Positions 43,375 through 52,281 of a stretch of DNA of 64,000 nucleotides are shown here, one piece after another (position 1 is the first letter of the stretch; every line of letters begins with the position of its first letter). The notes beneath the pieces were generated by a model, which made no database searches, was not told the origin of the DNA, and saw only the letters and a list, made by a program, of their open reading frames with translations. This DNA comes from G963422705 sp963422705 (GTDB taxonomy: Bacteria; Poribacteria; WGA-4E; WGA-3G), in assembly GCA_963422705.1 (NCBI GenBank), contig OY730443.1, positions 3,720,001 to 3,784,000 on the forward strand, written 5' to 3'. A program made the translations under genes and the position numbers.

Positions 43375-43803
43375 TCTTTTTTATTCACTTGCGAAGGAGA
43401 CGCACCGCGTAATCAGGTAGAAGTGACATGTGAAGCAGAGACGAATCTTTGTAGCGAATCCACAAAAGCGTCTTTTCCCAGTCATTTATACTGTTATTCA
43501 GAGAAGTTATTTATTTTAAGCTAACATATCGACATTTAATTTGCAAGAAAAAAGACTATTTTTTATTCCAGATAAGAATAAGGCGGGTTGTCCTCTGTTG
43601 CGTTTCAATCTGCAAATACGATTGTTTTGACATAAACAGTAACGTTTTCTGGCGTCACTTACGAAATGGCATGTGTACTTTACTTACGAAATGGCATGTG
43701 CACTTTTGAATTATCAGAGAATTCCCCGTCAAATCTGTCCAGGCATTAACCGTTAGTTAGTACGCATCGGCGGGGTAAAACAGACGAGTAGTTGAGGCAT
43801 GTA
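43375..43803. other. Intergenic region between divergent genes with a tandem repeat
   Basis: These 429 bases hold the promoters of the CNNM operon (minus) and the aldolase (plus). No gene is evident. The only clear structure is a 25-bp direct tandem repeat at 43657-43706. Confidence 0.4.
43657..43706. repeat. 25-bp tandem direct repeat
   Basis: ACTTACGAAATGGCATGTGT plus five bases occurs at 43657-43681 and, with one change (T to C), directly again at 43682-43706. It lies about 100 bases before the aldolase start. A regulator binding site is possible, given its position. Confidence 0.75.
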
Positions 43804-44451
43804 ATGACAAAGTTAGAACAGTTACAACGCATTGAAGCGTGTGGGATTATCGCCATAATCCGTGCTAATAGTTCGAACCAGCTCATTAAAGCCGCCGGCG
43901 CGATTCACGCCGGCGGCATAAATGTGATTGAAGTAACGATGACAACCCCGAACGCGTTACAAGTCATCGAAGACGTGGCGGCAGCGTATGGGGATGAAGT
44001 CTTGGTTGGAGCCGGTTCGGTGTTAGACGCGGAAACCGCGCGCATGGTGATGCTCGCCGGCGCCGAATTCATCGTCAGTCCGGTTACCAAATCTGATGTG
44101 ATTGATGTCTGTAACCGATACGGGAAAACCGTTATTCCGGGGGCATTTACGCCAACCGAAATTTTGTCTGCATGGGAAGCCGGGGCAGATGTTGTCAAAG
44201 TGTTTCCGTCTGGCGGCGCCGGTCCCGGCTACATCAAGGATGTCAGCGCCCCACTTCCTCATATCCCGCTCGTTCCGACAGGTGGGATTAATGCGCAAAA
44301 TGCAGCAAACTTTATCGCTGCAGGGGCGACAGCCTTAGGGGTTGGGAGTGCGCTCGTTGATAATAAGTACGTTGAAGCCGGCGCATTTGATGTGCTTATC
44401 GAGAGGGCACGAAGTTTAGTAGCCGCAGTACAAGCTGCCCGGGACATCTAA
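43804..44451 (+). CDS. eda: KDPG/KHG aldolase
   Basis: From the ATG at 43804 (TTGAGG upstream; a TTG 12 bases earlier is possible) the protein has 215 residues. It has ACGIIAIIRANSS, the catalytic Glu in GINVIEVTMTTP, GAGSVLDAETARMVMLAGAEFIVSP, GAFTPTEILSAWEAGADVVKVFPSG with the Schiff-base Lys, and PTGGINAQNAANFIAAGA. It splits 2-keto-3-deoxy-6-phosphogluconate or 4-hydroxy-2-oxoglutarate, or a related keto acid. It may feed sugar acids from the neighbouring catabolic genes; the kinase gene is 297 bases downstream. Confidence 0.88.
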   Translation: MTKLEQLQRIEACGIIAIIRANSSNQLIKAAGAIHAGGINVIEVTMTTPNALQVIEDVAAAYGDEVLVGAGSVLDAETARMVMLAGAEFIVSPVTKSDVIDVCNRYGKTVIPGAFTPTEILSAWEAGADVVKVFPSGGAGPGYIKDVSAPLPHIPLVPTGGINAQNAANFIAAGATALGVGSALVDNKYVEAGAFDVLIERARSLVAAVQAARDI

Positions 44452-44641
44452 TCCAAAATCATGCTAGATTATCGCCGCTTCTGAAGCGTATCTCGACTTA
44501 TCCGATAGAGGCGCGTTTGCATCTGTAGGATAACGATAAGTCGTAAAAAATTATGATTATCTGGCAGCATATCAAGTTAAGCGCTGTAAAGATTGTTTTT
44601 TCTTGACTGCTAAGCCAATTTTTGCTAATTTAAAAAAACTC

Positions 44642-44670
44642 GGCGTACGCTAAAAAAAATTGTGTACGCC
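44642..44670. repeat. Inverted repeat (hairpin) between eda and the protein kinase gene
   Basis: GGCGTACGC and GTGTACGCC form a 9-bp stem with one G-U pair around an A-rich loop. On the minus strand it is followed by TTTTTTT, so it could be a terminator for antisense transcripts from the kinase gene; on the plus strand it could be an operator. The 297-base gap around it holds no gene I can see. Confidence 0.5.
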
Positions 44671-44748
44671 ACGATGCTGCAATCTAATTGAAGCGAGACA
44701 TTGCCGACTGGAAAAACTCCTGTCTAAAGCTTAGCATGAAATAGTAAT

Positions 44749-46707
44749 ATGCAAATAAACCAACAAATATTAGGAAAATATAAGCTGCTGGATTTTCTCG
44801 GGTCGGGAAGTTTTTCGTCTGTTTTTCGGGTGCATGAAGAGATGACAGATCGAATTGTCGCTATTAAAGCACTTCACAAAGACATCTATCATGAAGGCGG
44901 TAGATACGCTTATTTCTTAAACGAAATTAGGGCAATGTCAAAGATTTGGAGGCATCCAAATATCGTCTCAATTTATACCGTTGAACCTGGTATGGACAAA
45001 TACCTCGCCTTGATAGTGATGGAGTACGTTGAGGGAATGAGCCTAAGCGAGTTGATGAAGACTCGGTACTTGGCTGCCACCGAGGTGCTTAATTTGGGGT
45101 TGGATATCTGCAGCGGTTTGGAAATAGCGCATGCGCAAAAGATAATGCACCGAGACCTGAAGCCTAAAAATATACTCCTAACTTCCGAAAACCATGCGAA
45201 AATTGCGGATTTTGGCATCGCACGAATCCTCGGTGAAACCACAGAATTTGCAAAAACAATGACTGGAACCCGAGATTATATGGCACCGGAGCAACACTCT
45301 GGGAAGTATGACTATCGCGCGGACCTCTATTCAGCGGGCTTAATTCTTTTTCAAGCTGCCACTGGGCAATTTCCGTTTTCCGGTGAAATTGGAGAGATTG
45401 AGAGGAAAAAGGCTGCCGGCGAAATTGAACACTTGGAAAGGTGCCCGGAGTTGCTGAGGGACGTTTTAAAGTGTGCACTTCAGCCCGAAGTTAGCGAGCG
45501 TTACGAAACCGCTACAGATATGTATAACGTTTTAGACGAAATTCGCCAAAATGAATACCTCAATCAAGCGGTGACGCTGATAGATAAAACGGTTAATCAA
45601 CAATCTGAACAATCTGAGTTAGTGTCCGAACTTGAGCAGTGCAGAAAAGTCTTCCGGTTATCTCAAGATTTAGCCGAACGGCTTAATCTTGAGCTCTTTG
45701 CAAAATATCAGGCGGACGAACAAAGGAAAGAGCGCGCTGAACTTGCCTTAAAACTGGATAAACATTATAACGAAGCCCTCCTGAGCTTGCAACGCGATGA
45801 ATATCCACTCACGATTACTGAACTACACAAGGCACAACGGCTCTGCCTTAACGAGCGGAAACTGTTGAATAAGGCGGACAATATTTTTGGGCAGCTAATT
45901 GGGCAGCTAAGTAGACTAGAAGTATTGAAAACATCACCCCTAACAGTTGAAAACATTGTCGAACTCATTAGGAGATTGCCCCGAAATGAAGCGGCTGTCC
46001 TGAGCAATTTTTTAAACGGGGAATCGGATGCCCTTTCCCCGCCTATTGTAAAACCAGTCGTTCAGACAAAAGAACATTACCCCTTATTGATTGAGGAAGC
46101 CTCACCGGAATTTATATTGGACCAAATCCATAACGATATACAATACGCGCATGAACGCGAGGCCCTTCGCATCTATCGACGAGCGCAAATTTATCTTCAA
46201 CAGGAGAAAATGTCGCAGTACTTCAGATACTATAGAAAACTGGGTTCATTTTATCAAAAACAGGCGTCGCGTTTTATCAAAGACAATCACTTGGAGTTGA
46301 TAGCCAACTGTTATATCCGTGCACGATTCGTTTACACTGTTGCGAAAAAATTCCGCGCTGCAAAAAGGAATGCGAGAAATGCCGGGATTTACTATGCCCG
46401 TCTCGGGCGAAAACTTGAAGTACGACGTGCGTGGGTAGAAGCCGGAAAAGCTTATGTCCTCTCTGCAGACAATTACACCTACGCAAAGCTGGGGCCTCAA
46501 GTTGATGAGTCCCATTCTATTGCAACCACCTGTTATTTCAATGCTGCTGACAGCGCATATATTAAAGAAGATTTGCAGACTGCTTACGAGTTTTGCATGC
46601 TAATCTTGACGATTGGCGAAAAATTGCCCGCACCCACTAAAGCCATGATTGAAACTCATAAACTGCTCTCTGAAATTCAGGTGAAAAATCAAAATTTGAG
46701 GCGATGA
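44749..46707 (+). CDS. Hanks-type serine/threonine protein kinase with C-terminal helical repeats
   Basis: The 652-residue protein has a full kinase domain at residues 11-275: GSGSFSSVF (ATP loop), Lys40 in VAIKALHKD, HRDLKPKN with Asp136, DFG at 154-156, and APEQ. Activation-loop threonines near TMTGTRDY are possible phosphorylation sites. Residues about 290-370 are coiled-coil-like, and 460-650 are helical repeats of TPR or SNAP type. There is no membrane segment, so it is cytoplasmic. Its last four bases (ATGA) overlap the start of iolC, so it is translationally coupled to inositol catabolism genes. Targets are unknown. Confidence 0.88.
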   Translation: MQINQQILGKYKLLDFLGSGSFSSVFRVHEEMTDRIVAIKALHKDIYHEGGRYAYFLNEIRAMSKIWRHPNIVSIYTVEPGMDKYLALIVMEYVEGMSLSELMKTRYLAATEVLNLGLDICSGLEIAHAQKIMHRDLKPKNILLTSENHAKIADFGIARILGETTEFAKTMTGTRDYMAPEQHSGKYDYRADLYSAGLILFQAATGQFPFSGEIGEIERKKAAGEIEHLERCPELLRDVLKCALQPEVSERYETATDMYNVLDEIRQNEYLNQAVTLIDKTVNQQSEQSELVSELEQCRKVFRLSQDLAERLNLELFAKYQADEQRKERAELALKLDKHYNEALLSLQRDEYPLTITELHKAQRLCLNERKLLNKADNIFGQLIGQLSRLEVLKTSPLTVENIVELIRRLPRNEAAVLSNFLNGESDALSPPIVKPVVQTKEHYPLLIEEASPEFILDQIHNDIQYAHEREALRIYRRAQIYLQQEKMSQYFRYYRKLGSFYQKQASRFIKDNHLELIANCYIRARFVYTVAKKFRAAKRNARNAGIYYARLGRKLEVRRAWVEAGKAYVLSADNYTYAKLGPQVDESHSIATTCYFNAADSAYIKEDLQTAYEFCMLILTIGEKLPAPTKAMIETHKLLSEIQVKNQNLRR

Positions 46708-47711
46708 AAACCTACGCGCTGCTTGCAATGGGACGCAGTTCCCTAGATCTCTATTCCAACGACATTGGTGTTCCCTTCCCGAATATTCAGAACTTCGGCG
46801 CGTTTGTTGGCGGTTGCCCGACTAATATCAGCGTCGGCATTCAACGGCTGGGCCTCCAAACTGCACTGCTAACCGCTGTCGGGGATGACCCGGTGGGTGA
46901 ATTTCTCCTCAAATTTTTGAGGAATGAAGGGATTGAAACACAATTCATTCCACGGAAACCGGGACACCGAACTAGTGCCGTTGTCCTGGGAATAGAACCT
47001 CCAGAACGGTTCCCACTCATCTATTATCGCGATAATTGTGCCGATATTGAGCTTACCATTGATGATGTCATTGCTGCCCCTATTGCGAAAAGCAGCTCGG
47101 TGCTCATTTCTGGAACTGGCCTCAGTAAAGAACCGAGCCGAAGTGCCACGCTCCATGCGGCGGAAACAGCAAATGCATCTGGAAGCCTCGTATTCTTAGA
47201 TTTAGATTTCCGCGCAGACCAGTGGCACGACGCGAGGGCTTTCGGTATTGTTATCCGGACTGTCTTACCCCACATTCACATCGCTATCGGGACAGAAGAG
47301 GAAATCAAAGCCGCTACCCTCACCGACGTTTCCCAGCTTAGGATTGAACACGCCCAAATCTCAAATCCGGAGATTGAGGGGGATATCTCTGTCGCTATTC
47401 ACAAACTTTTACGAACAGGAATAGAGGCACTTGTCGTGAAGCGAGGCGTTGAAGGCGCAGATATCTATCTAAAAAGCGGCGACATCATTCATGCGAAACC
47501 CTTTCCTGTAAAAGTCTACAATACCCTCGGGGCGGGAGATGCCTTCGCAAGTGGTTTTATCTACGGAAAACTTAACGGGTGGGGTTGGGAAAAATCCGCC
47601 CGCTTTGGAAATGCTACCGGCGCGATTGTCGTTACACGGCATGGCTGCGCTAACTTTATGCCAACACTTCCGGAAGTCGAGACGTTTGTGGCAGAACGGG
47701 GCGGGTGGTAA
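46704..47711 (+). CDS. iolC: PfkB-family carbohydrate kinase, probable 5-dehydro-2-deoxygluconokinase
   Basis: The 335-residue PfkB kinase begins with MGRSSLDLYSNDIG, and has GGCPTNISVGIQRLGLQTAL, AVGDDPVGEFL, and the ATP/catalytic motif NTLGAGDAFASGF. The early residues and the following iolD-like gene identify it as IolC, which phosphorylates 2-deoxy-5-keto-gluconate in inositol breakdown. As a plain PfkB kinase it could also act on KDG or another sugar. It overlaps the kinase gene upstream by ATGA and lies 51 bases before iolD. Confidence 0.82.
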   Translation: MKTYALLAMGRSSLDLYSNDIGVPFPNIQNFGAFVGGCPTNISVGIQRLGLQTALLTAVGDDPVGEFLLKFLRNEGIETQFIPRKPGHRTSAVVLGIEPPERFPLIYYRDNCADIELTIDDVIAAPIAKSSSVLISGTGLSKEPSRSATLHAAETANASGSLVFLDLDFRADQWHDARAFGIVIRTVLPHIHIAIGTEEEIKAATLTDVSQLRIEHAQISNPEIEGDISVAIHKLLRTGIEALVVKRGVEGADIYLKSGDIIHAKPFPVKVYNTLGAGDAFASGFIYGKLNGWGWEKSARFGNATGAIVVTRHGCANFMPTLPEVETFVAERGGW

Positions 47712-47762
47712 GTCGCCGCGAACCACGAGAAGTACCCTACCCTTATGGACAAGGAGATTCAA

Positions 47763-49628
47763 ATGAAAACACGGAAACTCACGATGGGACAAGCCATCGT
47801 TCAATTTCTTCAGCAACAATACGTTACACGAGATGGCAATGAAACGCAATTTTTTGCCGGTATGTTTGGTATCTTTGGCCATGGAAACGTCGCCGGTATT
47901 GGCCAAGCACTCCATCAATATGCAAACGCCTTGCCTTTTTATCAAACCCGGAATGAGCAGTCAATGGTGCATACGGCAGCCGCCTTTGCAAAGATGAACA
48001 ATCGCCTTCGCACATTCGCATGCACCACCTCTATCGGACCCGGCGCCACCAATATGATGACTGGGGCCGCCGGCGCCACGATTAATCGATTGCCCGTACT
48101 TCTACTCCCCGGTGATATTTTCTCCACCCGTTTAGTAGCACCCGTTTTGCAGCAGCTTGAGTCAGCTACATCAGCGGATATTTCTGTAAACGACTGTTTT
48201 AAGCCGATTTCACGCTACTGGGACCGGATGAACCGCCCTGCGCAGATAATTACCGCCCTTCCCGAAGCGATGCGAGTACTGACTTCACCCGCAGAAACCG
48301 GGACAGTCACCTTAGCCTTACCCCAAGATGTGCAAGCCGAGGCATATGACTATCCGGCACAACTTTTTGAAAAACGGATTTATACGATTCCGCGGCCCCG
48401 CGCCGATATGAATCTGCTCAAGCGCGCCTCGGTATGGATTCGGGGGAGCCAACGTCCCCTAATCATCGCAGGTGGGGGTGTTATCTATAGCGAAGCCACC
48501 GCGCAGCTTGCCCGATTTGCCGAACAAACCGGCATTCCTGTCGCTGAAACCTTTGCCGGAAAAGGTTCGCTACACTACGCCCATCCGCAGAACCTTGGTG
48601 CTATTGGTGCAACAGGCACGCCCGGCGCAAATATCGCAGCGCGTGAAGCAGCGCTGGTAATTGCCATTGGGACTCGACTCAGCGATTTTACCACCGCCTC
48701 CAAAACCGCTTTCCAGAACCCAGATGTCCGTTTTATTAATATCAATGTCGCTGAATTTGATGCCTACAAGCAGGGCGCTTTGCCCCTTATCGCTGACGCG
48801 CGTGTCACCCTTGAAGAGCTAGCCCTCGCAGTTAGAAATTATCAGATTCCTACGGATTACGCTGAAGCCATTCAAAACTATCGCGACGAATGGGAGGAAG
48901 AAGTCGAACGGCTTTATCACCTGGGACATTCCCCTTTGCCCAGCCAGAGTGAAGTCATTGGGCTCGTCAATGAAATCTCACGTCCTGAAGATGTGATAGT
49001 CTGCGCAGCCGGAAGCCTTCCCGGAGACCTTCATAAATTGTGGCGCACCCGTAACCCTAAACAATTCCACCTGGAATATGGGTACTCCTGTATGGGCTAT
49101 GAAATTGCAGGGGGCCTCGGTGTCAAAATGGCAGCGCCGACGCGCGATGTCTATGTCCTAGTTGGGGATGGCTCATATCTCATGTTGGCACAAGAAATCA
49201 TTACATCAATTCAGGAAGGCTATAAACTCATTATTGTACTCGTGAACAACGAAGGGCATAGTAGCATCGGCGGACTTTCCCAAGCAACTGGCGCACAAGG
49301 CTTCGCCACCCGGTTCAGATACCGAAATGATGAAACCGGACAGTTAACCGGGGATTTTTTGCCCGTAAATCTCGCTGCCAATGCCGCTAGCCTCGGGGCT
49401 AACGTCATTGAAGCCGCGACGCTACAGCAATTAAAAGCCGCATTGCAAGAAGCCCGCTCTGCTAAGAACACCACCGTCGTCAAAATTAATGTTGACTACT
49501 ATCAACAGGTACCACGTTATGAATCCTGGTGGGATGTGCCTGTCGCCGAGGTTTCTGAAGTTGATTCGGCAAAAGATGCTTATCAAGAATACAAAACCGC
49601 TAAACAGAAGGAGCGGTACTTCCTGTAG
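47763..49628 (+). CDS. iolD: 3D-(3,5/4)-trihydroxycyclohexane-1,2-dione hydrolase
   Basis: The start at 47763 has AAGGAGA 5-10 bases before it. The 621-residue protein is a ThDP enzyme: MGQAIVQFLQQQYV, GMFGIFGHGNVAGIG, EQSMVHTAAAFAKM with the catalytic Glu region, TSIGPGATNMMTGAAGAT, RPLIIAGGGVIYSEA, and the cofactor motif VGDGSYLMLAQE with VNNEG. It matches IolD along its length, which opens the ring of the inosose product. It follows iolC in one operon. Other iol genes (iolB, iolE, iolJ) are not in the window; a Gfo/Idh protein may serve as inositol dehydrogenase. Confidence 0.9.
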   Translation: MKTRKLTMGQAIVQFLQQQYVTRDGNETQFFAGMFGIFGHGNVAGIGQALHQYANALPFYQTRNEQSMVHTAAAFAKMNNRLRTFACTTSIGPGATNMMTGAAGATINRLPVLLLPGDIFSTRLVAPVLQQLESATSADISVNDCFKPISRYWDRMNRPAQIITALPEAMRVLTSPAETGTVTLALPQDVQAEAYDYPAQLFEKRIYTIPRPRADMNLLKRASVWIRGSQRPLIIAGGGVIYSEATAQLARFAEQTGIPVAETFAGKGSLHYAHPQNLGAIGATGTPGANIAAREAALVIAIGTRLSDFTTASKTAFQNPDVRFININVAEFDAYKQGALPLIADARVTLEELALAVRNYQIPTDYAEAIQNYRDEWEEEVERLYHLGHSPLPSQSEVIGLVNEISRPEDVIVCAAGSLPGDLHKLWRTRNPKQFHLEYGYSCMGYEIAGGLGVKMAAPTRDVYVLVGDGSYLMLAQEIITSIQEGYKLIIVLVNNEGHSSIGGLSQATGAQGFATRFRYRNDETGQLTGDFLPVNLAANAASLGANVIEAATLQQLKAALQEARSAKNTTVVKINVDYYQQVPRYESWWDVPVAEVSEVDSAKDAYQEYKTAKQKERYFL

Positions 49629-49663
49629 GAAGTACGCATTTCTTATAACCGGATGCCCAACTC

Positions 49664-49905
49664 ATGATGACACTGAAAACGTCAGAGCTATTCACCAAAC
49701 TCAAACGGGGTGAAGCTATCCCTCGCGATAATTGTGAACGCAAAATCCCCGCCGCGGATATATCGGCTTTGTTTTTAAACGGGGTGCACACGTGCCCAGC
49801 CCCCGGAACGGTTACGGGGGAGATGTTACCTACGTTCAATCTGAAGGACTAGACATTAAAATTACACATCGCGGGACGGATGTTAAATTTGTCCTGCGCA
49901 GCTAA
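49664..49905 (+). pseudogene. Small gene split by a frameshift
   Basis: The frame from an ATG at 49664 (or 49667) reads TSELFTKLKRGEAIPRDN and ADISALFLNG up to about 49785. From about 49792 another frame continues naturally as VPSPRNGYGGDVTYVQSEG and DIKITHRGTDVKFVLRS to a stop at 49903-49905. A one-base change near 49786-49792 would join them into a protein of about 80 residues. No family is recognised. It lies between iolD and rlmB on the same strand. Confidence 0.4.
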
Positions 49906-49911
49906 ACGGCT

Positions 49912-50652
49912 ATGCCTGAGCAGATAGTTGGAAGAAACCCAGTCATAGAAATTTTGCGGAGCGGCACCCGCCCAATCGAAAAAATCTGGATTGCTGAAGG
50001 GAGCAACCATCCGCGTATCCGCCGAATCATCGCCATGGCGGAACGAAGCGGCGTTCGCTACGAACGCTGCACACGCCGGTACCTGGATACACTGGAATCG
50101 GCTACGCCGCATCAAGGGGTTATTGCAGCTGTGAGCGCGAGCCGATATATTGATGTAGGAACAGTCCTGGAGAAACTACAAGCGAAGAACAGCCCCGCAC
50201 TATTAGTGATGTTAGACAGCATTCAAGACCCGAGGAACCTTGGCGCGATTCTCCGAACCGCAGACGCCGCCAAAGTCGATGCTGTATTCATTCCAAAAAA
50301 TCGGGCTACCGGAATTACAGCAGCCGTCCACAAAGCGTCAGCCGGGGCCTCTCAGTACGTTCCTATTGGGAAGGTGACTAACGTCGCTCATACCTTGGAA
50401 ACGCTTAAATCAGAATGCATCTGGGTGATTGGGGCTGACGACGACGCGACACTCGCTTGGACGGAGGTTGATTTTACAGGCCCGGTATGCCTCGTTTTCG
50501 GAAACGAGGCGACTGGAATGCGGAGGCTTGTCAAGCGGAAATGTGACTATCTCGTCCACCTACCCATGTTAGGACAGCTTGAATCCCTTAACGTTTCAGT
50601 TGCAGCGGGTGTTTTTCTCTACGAGGTACTGCGCCAGCGCATGGCTAAATAA
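49912..50652 (+). CDS. rlmB: 23S rRNA (guanosine-2'-O)-methyltransferase RlmB-like (SpoU/TrmH family)
   Basis: The 246-residue protein has the N-terminal substrate-binding domain (VGRNPVIEILRSGTRPIEKIWIAEG) and the SPOUT methyltransferase motifs: LDSIQDPRNLGAILRTADAAKVDAVFIPKN (motif 1), VFGNEATGMRRLVKRKCDYLVHLPM (motif 2) and LESLNVSVAAGVFLYEVLRQR (motif 3). It methylates the ribose of a guanosine in 23S rRNA. Its 3' end overlaps the end of radC on the other strand by 8 bases. Confidence 0.92.
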   Translation: MPEQIVGRNPVIEILRSGTRPIEKIWIAEGSNHPRIRRIIAMAERSGVRYERCTRRYLDTLESATPHQGVIAAVSASRYIDVGTVLEKLQAKNSPALLVMLDSIQDPRNLGAILRTADAAKVDAVFIPKNRATGITAAVHKASAGASQYVPIGKVTNVAHTLETLKSECIWVIGADDDATLAWTEVDFTGPVCLVFGNEATGMRRLVKRKCDYLVHLPMLGQLESLNVSVAAGVFLYEVLRQRMAK

Positions 50653-51388
50653 AGCCTTCCTCTTTCAGACTCACAAAAATACCGTCGCCGATAATAATGT
50701 GATCTAGCATCTTAATGCCAATATGGGTTCCGGCTTCAATCAGCTGTTTTGTCGCGCGAACGTCCTCTTGACTTGGGGCCGGGTCACCGGAGGGATGGTT
50801 ATGCAAAATAACGATTGAATTCGCAGATTCCTCAATAGCGAAGCGAAAGATTTCGCGTGGATGGAAAACACTTGCGTTTAATGTTCCTTCAAAAACGGTT
50901 GTTTCTGAAAGTTTCTTTCCCCACGTCATATCACCCCCTAAATCGCCTGCCAGCCCTTTCGTTGTTACCCCGCCTTTCGTGTCAAGACACAAAACACAGA
51001 CGATTTCCTTTTGAAGGTAACGCATTTTTGACATCATCAAATCCGCCACATCTGAAGGCGAAGTAATCTTATCGCGTTCGCCGTGGAAACGTGCTAACCG
51101 TTTTCCAAGCTCAAATGCCGAAACAAGCTCTGCAGCCTTTGCCTTACCGATACCTTTAATTTTTTCAAATTGCTGCGCGCGGCTATCCGCCATCCGTTTC
51201 AAGTCGCCTTCATACGCCATTAAAATCTGTTCGCCCAATTGTACTGCTGTTGTCCCTTGAAATCCATTTTTGAGAATGAGCCCTAAAAGCTCCGAATCTC
51301 GCAAAGCCTCCGCGCCGTACTTATAAAGCCTTTCACGTGGGCGTTCATCTGCCGGAAGGTCTTTAATCCGTGGTTTTAGATGATACAT
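50645..51388 (-). CDS. radC: RadC family protein (JAB/MPN domain)
   Basis: The start at 51388 has AAGGAA upstream; a start 18 bases further up is less likely. The 247-residue protein has the UPF0758 helix-hairpin-helix part (LRDSELLGLIL, IKGIGKAKAAELVSAFELGKRL) and a JAMM metal motif with SVFHPREIFRFAIEESANSIVILHNHPSGDPAPSQED. Its role in DNA repair is doubtful in experiments; the biochemical activity is not established. Convergent with rlmB. Confidence 0.92.
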   Translation of the reverse strand: MYHLKPRIKDLPADERPRERLYKYGAEALRDSELLGLILKNGFQGTTAVQLGEQILMAYEGDLKRMADSRAQQFEKIKGIGKAKAAELVSAFELGKRLARFHGERDKITSPSDVADLMMSKMRYLQKEIVCVLCLDTKGGVTTKGLAGDLGGDMTWGKKLSETTVFEGTLNASVFHPREIFRFAIEESANSIVILHNHPSGDPAPSQEDVRATKQLIEAGTHIGIKMLDHIIIGDGIFVSLKEEGFI

Positions 51389-51612
51389 GGTATTCCTTTT
51401 TGACAATAGAAAAATTCAAAAGTAGTATACACATTTTTCGACATAAATACAATCAGCGTTTTCAAGGCGGGTAGGAATCAGGCAAGCTTGGGCCGAAAAT
51501 TCTCGTTTCTATTGTCCTATAGGTGCTCTCAAATTACGGAGTCACTGATTCTCGATGGCCAAGTACCATTGGCAATCTTTCCCCTTGAGTGGTTGTCCAA
51601 AGCCGATTTCTC

Positions 51613-52281
51613 TTAATTGGGATTATCTGTTCTTGGTACATCTCTCACCTCAGCTATGTCTCCTCGACTCGCGTACGTTATGATACGTAGGTATTCCCCA
51701 TACACACGCCCTCTTGATATTGGATGTTGATACCAATTTTCTCTGGAGACTCTGATTCCCTCATATTTAGCTTCGTATGTCATGGGCAAGAGTGTTTGAA
51801 GTGGGAAAAATTTTCTCAAAGTCCGCAGGCAGCGGCCGCTGTGGTGCGCTTTGCATACAAATGCAATACGGCGAGGGGCAACATTATGATTCTTTAATAA
51901 GTTAAGGCTGAATGCGACATCCTCAAGGGTGTTTTTTGATTTATCTTGGACGAGGATTATATCTGATGGAACGCCCCGTGATAGAAATTCGTCACGCATG
52001 ATGGAGGCGAGCGTTTTTCCTGTTTCATGGTAACGTCTACCGCTCAGCCCTGTAACCAAGATTCGCTGAAATAACCCTTTCCTACAATCATTTGCTAAAA
52101 GCGCTACTATGTCCCTATCAAAAGAAGAAGTGCCAAACACGAAAAGCAGTTCGGCAGGCTGAGAATCGGTGGCAACAAATACAGTTTGTGTGATTTGCTG
52201 AATTTCGTCTGGCCGCAAATTGTCTACCGCAACCTCCCTGGGAATCGGGAGATTAGGGTTATTGGAGAACCTTCCCACCAT
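51613..52281 (-). CDS. YdcF-like (DUF218/ElyC/SanA) protein
   Basis: From the ATG at 52281 the protein has 222 residues; upstream frame extends into the Gfo/Idh gene with only a TTG start. It has ELLFVFGTSSFDRDIVALL, RILVTGLSGRRYHETG, PSDIILVQDKSKNTLEDVAFSLNLL and RIAFVCKAHHSGRCLRTLRKFFP, the DUF218 motifs. Family members bind SAM or act in envelope polysaccharide matters; the role is unclear. It overlaps the end of the Gfo/Idh gene by 23 bases and has no clear ribosome site, so translation is probably coupled. Confidence 0.7.
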   Translation of the reverse strand: MVGRFSNNPNLPIPREVAVDNLRPDEIQQITQTVFVATDSQPAELLFVFGTSSFDRDIVALLANDCRKGLFQRILVTGLSGRRYHETGKTLASIMRDEFLSRGVPSDIILVQDKSKNTLEDVAFSLNLLKNHNVAPRRIAFVCKAHHSGRCLRTLRKFFPLQTLLPMTYEAKYEGIRVSRENWYQHPISRGRVYGEYLRIITYASRGDIAEVRDVPRTDNPN

